In this document: piece by piece, positions 6,868-8,970 of the stretch
How positions within the stretch are numbered: the first letter of the stretch is position 1
Layout: each line of letters begins with the position of its first letter
NCBI GenBank assembly: GCA_044378425.1
Contig: JBILXN010000093.1
Span: 1 to 8,970 of the forward strand
Source: UBA6136 sp044378425
Lineage (GTDB): Bacteria > Pseudomonadota > Gammaproteobacteria > Methylococcales > Methylococcaceae
DNA: 8,970 nt
Reading direction: 5' to 3'
The notes under the pieces: model-generated
The model's database searches: none
The model's input: only the letters and a program-made list of their open reading frames with translations
Told to the model about the DNA's origin: nothing
Program-made: the position numbers and the translations under genes

Positions 6868-7476
6868 ATGAAGAACAAATTGCAGAGGCTGTTCGAGTAT
6901 TTTCTGATAGGCGTGCTGGGTCTGTTGCCTATTGTGATCATCGTTCAGATCGTTTTTTACATTGAAGGTCTTTTGATGGATACCGTTCTGAGTATCTACG
7001 GCCGATATGAAAGCATCCTACTACCCGCCCTGCTGTTTGTTCTGGCCATCGCATTAGTGATTTATGCCGGATATCTGCTTAAGCAGGACAAGGCCTACAT
7101 CCTCTATTTTCTCGAAAGGATCATTCACAAAATTCCTTTGCTCGGTTCAATTTACCGGGTGTCCCAGAAGATTCTCAGGCTGTTTCACGATGATAGCGAG
7201 CATCAGATCAGGGAAGTGGTGTTCATCGAGTACCCCCGCGCCGAGCTGTGGGTGCCGGCCTATATCACCAATCGGATCGGGAACATGCTGGTCGTTTACG
7301 TCCCAACCTCACCCAATCCGACGTCGGGCTTTACCATCATCGTTGACGAAGCCAAGGTTATTCACTGTGACCTGTCCATTGAGGAGGCTTCATCCTTTGT
7401 CATCAGTCTGGGCGCTGACCTGTCACACCCGGAAGCTATCGCTGAATTATTGAAACGTGCGACCACGTCTTCCTGA
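6868..7476 (+). CDS. DUF502 family inner-membrane protein
   Basis: This 202-residue protein belongs to the DUF502 family, whose function is not established in bacteria. Two membrane helices are visible, at about 11-35 (YFLIGVLGLLPIVIIVQIVF onward) and 50-71 (ILLPALLFVLAIALVIYAGYL). The diagnostic family signature VYVPTSPNPTSGF stands at 143-155, preceded by IPLLGSIYRVSQKIL at 89-103 and followed by the acidic SIEEA segment near 170-174. The C-terminal part after helix 2 is a soluble domain of about 130 residues, predicted cytoplasmic by the basic residues flanking the helices. Length agrees with the family, usually about 200 residues. GGAG at 6858-6861 sits 6 bases before the ATG. The divergent neighbour is grxC; a lipoprotein gene follows after 108 bases. 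The family assignment is firm, the role unknown. Confidence 0.9.
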   Translation: MKNKLQRLFEYFLIGVLGLLPIVIIVQIVFYIEGLLMDTVLSIYGRYESILLPALLFVLAIALVIYAGYLLKQDKAYILYFLERIIHKIPLLGSIYRVSQKILRLFHDDSEHQIREVVFIEYPRAELWVPAYITNRIGNMLVVYVPTSPNPTSGFTIIVDEAKVIHCDLSIEEASSFVISLGADLSHPEAIAELLKRATTSS

Positions 7477-7486
7477 CGCACAGTGG

Positions 7487-7502
7487 CGAGGCTTAGCCTG
7501 CG
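7487..7502 (+). terminator. Weak hairpin after the DUF502 gene
   Basis: CGAGGC (7487-7492) pairs with GCCTGCG (7496-7502) around a TTA loop with one bulged G. It is 10 bases past the DUF502 stop but lacks a following run of T, so it is at best a poor intrinsic terminator or an mRNA 3' end stabiliser. Confidence 0.2.
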
Positions 7503-7584
7503 ACTCGTTCATGGGTGGAAAGATTGCACACTTCACCTCATAATCGGCCCCTCATTTTATTAGCCACCCCACACCTAGCCACCT

Positions 7585-8046
7585 ATGAACAAATTGCTGA
7601 TAGTCATCTTCGCCACGCTTGCAGTGGCGGGTTGCGCCAAGAAAGAAAAAACCGGTCTGCGTGATGTTTTGATTGAGCGCTTCAAGGATGATCAGGACCT
7701 CAAGGATTACAAACTGGATCCGGCCGTTGTGGCGGATTGTGTCGTCGATGAAATTTCCAGCAGTTTGCCTGGCTTCGCCGGAGATCCTCGCCGGGCTCAG
7801 TTCTTTGAGGCCTATGCCCGCTTCCTGAATGTCAAATCATCTGCCGATGCGGAAAAATCAGTGGCTGATTTCCAGCAGTTGTTCGGCTCCGTGCAAAGAG
7901 CCAGAGAGGCGGCTACCAGCATTACAGATCATGTGATGACGTGTATGGGTAAGGCCATTGATGGCGCTGCCAGCGATGGCCATCGAGAATCCACGGCTAC
8001 TCCGGCACCCACCGCGATCCCCGCGGAAACCGGTGCCAAGCCCTGA
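7585..8046 (+). CDS. Small predicted outer-membrane lipoprotein of unknown function
   Basis: The 153-residue protein starts with a classic lipoprotein signal: basic MNK, hydrophobic LLIVIFATLAV and lipobox V14-A15-G16-C17, so C17 should be lipidated by Lgt and become residue 1 after LspA cleavage. Alanine at +2 gives no inner-membrane retention signal, so the Lol system should carry it to the outer membrane. The mature domain (about 18-130) looks mostly helical and has two cysteines, C52 and C120, that could form a disulfide. Residues 131-153 are a Pro/Ala/Thr-rich tail. I do not recognise a family. There is no Shine-Dalgarno-like sequence before the ATG (CACACCTAGCCACCT), so translation would be weak, start-codon driven or dependent on something not obvious. 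The gene stands apart from both neighbours (108 and 161 bases), suggesting its own promoter. Confidence 0.82.
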   Translation: MNKLLIVIFATLAVAGCAKKEKTGLRDVLIERFKDDQDLKDYKLDPAVVADCVVDEISSSLPGFAGDPRRAQFFEAYARFLNVKSSADAEKSVADFQQLFGSVQRAREAATSITDHVMTCMGKAIDGAASDGHRESTATPAPTAIPAETGAKP

Positions 8047-8075
8047 GTTAGCCCGTAGTTCAAGAGGTTTAGCCG

Positions 8076-8107
8076 GCCCAACCGTGCTGCCCGGCACTGA
8101 GTTGGGC
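8076..8107. other. Nested inverted repeat between the lipoprotein and MarR genes
   Basis: GCCCAAC (8076-8082) pairs exactly with GTTGGGC (8101-8107), and inside it GTGC (8084-8087) pairs with GCAC (8094-8097) around the loop TGCCCG, leaving a small internal loop (C against TGA). It starts 30 bases after the lipoprotein stop. No T-run follows, so it is not a textbook terminator; it could still fold in the RNA 3' of the lipoprotein gene. Confidence 0.5.
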
Positions 8108-8207
8108 ATTAGCGGCTGCGGCCGGTCTGTTCCGTTGTATGGCAAAGCGTTAGCCAACTATCCTTAAATTAGCTCCGCCATCTCGATCAGCCCGATCTGT
8201 TTGCAGA

Positions 8208-8828
8208 ATGAGCGTCGCCTTGGCCAACTTCGTTGATGCCTGGTTTATGAATGCCTGTGAAATGTATGAGTATCTTGAGCGGATATCCAATCTGATCCGG
8301 ACCAGTGTGCGGAAAAGTGGGCAGACCTGGGATCTCCAGCCCATTCAGTTTGAAGCGTTGCATTATCTCAGCCGCTGCAATCGCTACAGTAATACACCGG
8401 TAGGTGTTGCGGAGTTTCTTGGGTTAACCAAAGGCACGGTTTCGCAAACGCTGCGTGTACTCGAAAATCACGGCCTTGTAGAAAAACACACTGATTTGCA
8501 TGACCGGCGGGTCGTGCATTTGACGGTTACCCTCGTAGGAGGGCAGGTGCTGGATGAGGCGGTTCCGCCGCCCCTATTCAAGGCGGCCCTGGTTCAGATG
8601 CCCGACGCTGAACGGCATCATATGGAACAGACCATGGCAACCTTGCTGCGCCGCCTTCAGCAGGCCAACCAGCTGAAAACCTTTGGAACCTGCAAAACCT
8701 GCGTCCACCACCAGCGACGTAACGATGGACTCAGGCAGTGCGGCCTGACTCAGGAGATTCTCGACGATTTCGATGCGGAAAAGATCTGTCGTGAGCACCT
8801 GACCCAAGACCAGGGTGCCTCAGAATAG
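8208..8828 (+). CDS. MarR-family transcriptional regulator with C-terminal cysteine cluster
   Basis: The first 155 or so of 206 residues form a MarR winged-helix protein: a helical dimerisation part at about 15-40, the helix-turn-helix at about 65-90 (VGVAEFLGLTKGTVSQTLRV, with LENHGLVEK following) and the wing with D96-L-H-D99-R-R, the conserved D..DRR of the family. It should bind a short palindrome as a dimer. Residues 159-197 are extra: F-G-T-C162-K-T-C165-V-H-H, then C178 and C194-R-E-H197, a C-x2-C-x12-C-x15-C set that looks like a metal or Fe-S site and could make DNA binding sensitive to redox state or metal. The ATG at 8208 has no clear Shine-Dalgarno; in-frame ATGs at 8247 and 8262 are alternatives that would shorten the N-terminal helix. 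It converges with a P-II gene. The target is unknown; its own promoter or the lipoprotein gene are candidates. Confidence 0.9.
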   Translation: MSVALANFVDAWFMNACEMYEYLERISNLIRTSVRKSGQTWDLQPIQFEALHYLSRCNRYSNTPVGVAEFLGLTKGTVSQTLRVLENHGLVEKHTDLHDRRVVHLTVTLVGGQVLDEAVPPPLFKAALVQMPDAERHHMEQTMATLLRRLQQANQLKTFGTCKTCVHHQRRNDGLRQCGLTQEILDDFDAEKICREHLTQDQGASE

Positions 8829-8841
8829 GTCGTTCGCTACG

Positions 8842-8862
8842 CCGCTCCCGCGCATGGGACGG
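8842..8862. terminator. Small hairpin between convergent MarR and P-II genes
   Basis: CCG-C-TCCC (8842-8849) can pair with GGGA-CGG (8856-8862) around the loop GCGCAT, with one bulged C. It lies in the 48-base convergent gap, where a bidirectional terminator would be expected, but neither side has a T-run, so the call is weak. Confidence 0.25.
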
Positions 8863-8876
8863 TTCAATGACTGCTT

Positions 8877-8970
8877 TCAGAGTGCCTGTTCGCCCGTCTC
8901 ACTGGTGCGAATCCGGACAACCTGCTCCAGATTAGTGACGAAAATCTTTCCGTCGCCAATTTTGCCAGTA
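8877..8970 (-). CDS. Nitrogen regulatory protein P-II (GlnB/GlnK), C-terminal end only
   Basis: Only the last 30 codons are in the window; the stop is TGA at 8879-8877. They read TGKIGDGKIFV, the second P-II signature, then TNLEQVVRIRTSETGEQAL. P-II proteins are small trimers that sense 2-oxoglutarate and ATP/ADP and control glutamine synthetase adenylylation, NtrB or the ammonium channel AmtB. The visible end includes the conserved RIRT strand and a C-terminus of normal length. The T-loop with its uridylylation tyrosine and any adjacent amtB gene are outside the window, so GlnB cannot be told from GlnK. The gene converges with the MarR regulator gene. Confidence 0.92.
   Translation of the reverse strand, partial: TGKIGDGKIFVTNLEQVVRIRTSETGEQAL

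Noticed and set aside
8047..8120. tRNA-like or integron attC-like element in the lipoprotein-MarR gap
   Set aside because: There is no TPsiC arm or acceptor stem for a tRNA; for attC the 32-base span is too short and no cassette or integrase is nearby.

Overview
The window looks like chromosomal housekeeping DNA from a gammaproteobacterium. TrhP/YegQ, CysM, RlmD, YajR and glutaredoxin 3 all match the Escherichia coli type by eye, and cysM followed directly by rlmD is the gammaproteobacterial (Pseudomonas-like) order. I cannot name a genus. I saw no insertion sequence, CRISPR array, rRNA, convincing tRNA or phage gene. The window is almost fully coding; no gene-free stretch exceeds 300 bases, and the longest gaps are about 155-160 bases.

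Layout. Positions 1-1192 (minus) hold most of trhP, a tRNA uridine-hydroxylation factor, cut off at its C-terminus by the window edge. A 75-base divergent gap with a perfect 19-base inverted repeat separates it from a probable plus-strand operon: cysM (cysteine synthase B), rlmD (23S rRNA m5U1939 methyltransferase), a YkuD-fold L,D-transpeptidase/carboxypeptidase with no signal peptide, yajR (MFS transporter with C-terminal YAM domain) and an uncharacterised single-pass membrane protein. Junctions are tight: 12-base gap, 4-base ATGA overlap, 57-base gap with a clear Shine-Dalgarno site, 1-base TAATG overlap. The last gene meets minus-strand grxC tail to tail, and both genes stop within the same CTAG tetramer.

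From 6868 the plus strand carries a DUF502 inner-membrane protein, a small lipoprotein and a MarR-type regulator with an unusual C-terminal cysteine cluster. The window ends in the 3' end of a minus-strand P-II (GlnB/GlnK) gene.

How the genes may fit together. CysM makes cysteine, the sulfur source for iron-sulfur clusters, and it is flanked by two RNA-modification genes whose products carry cysteine clusters of the Fe-S type (TrhP and RlmD). The YkuD protein stands where relA usually follows rlmD in Pseudomonas. Because it lacks an export signal it is best read as a cytoplasmic peptidoglycan-recycling L,D-carboxypeptidase of the ElsL kind rather than a periplasmic cross-linking enzyme. The most promising less-described items are that protein, the cysteine-tailed MarR regulator and the bitopic protein after yajR. 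I did not find strong evidence for a wholly new multi-gene system.
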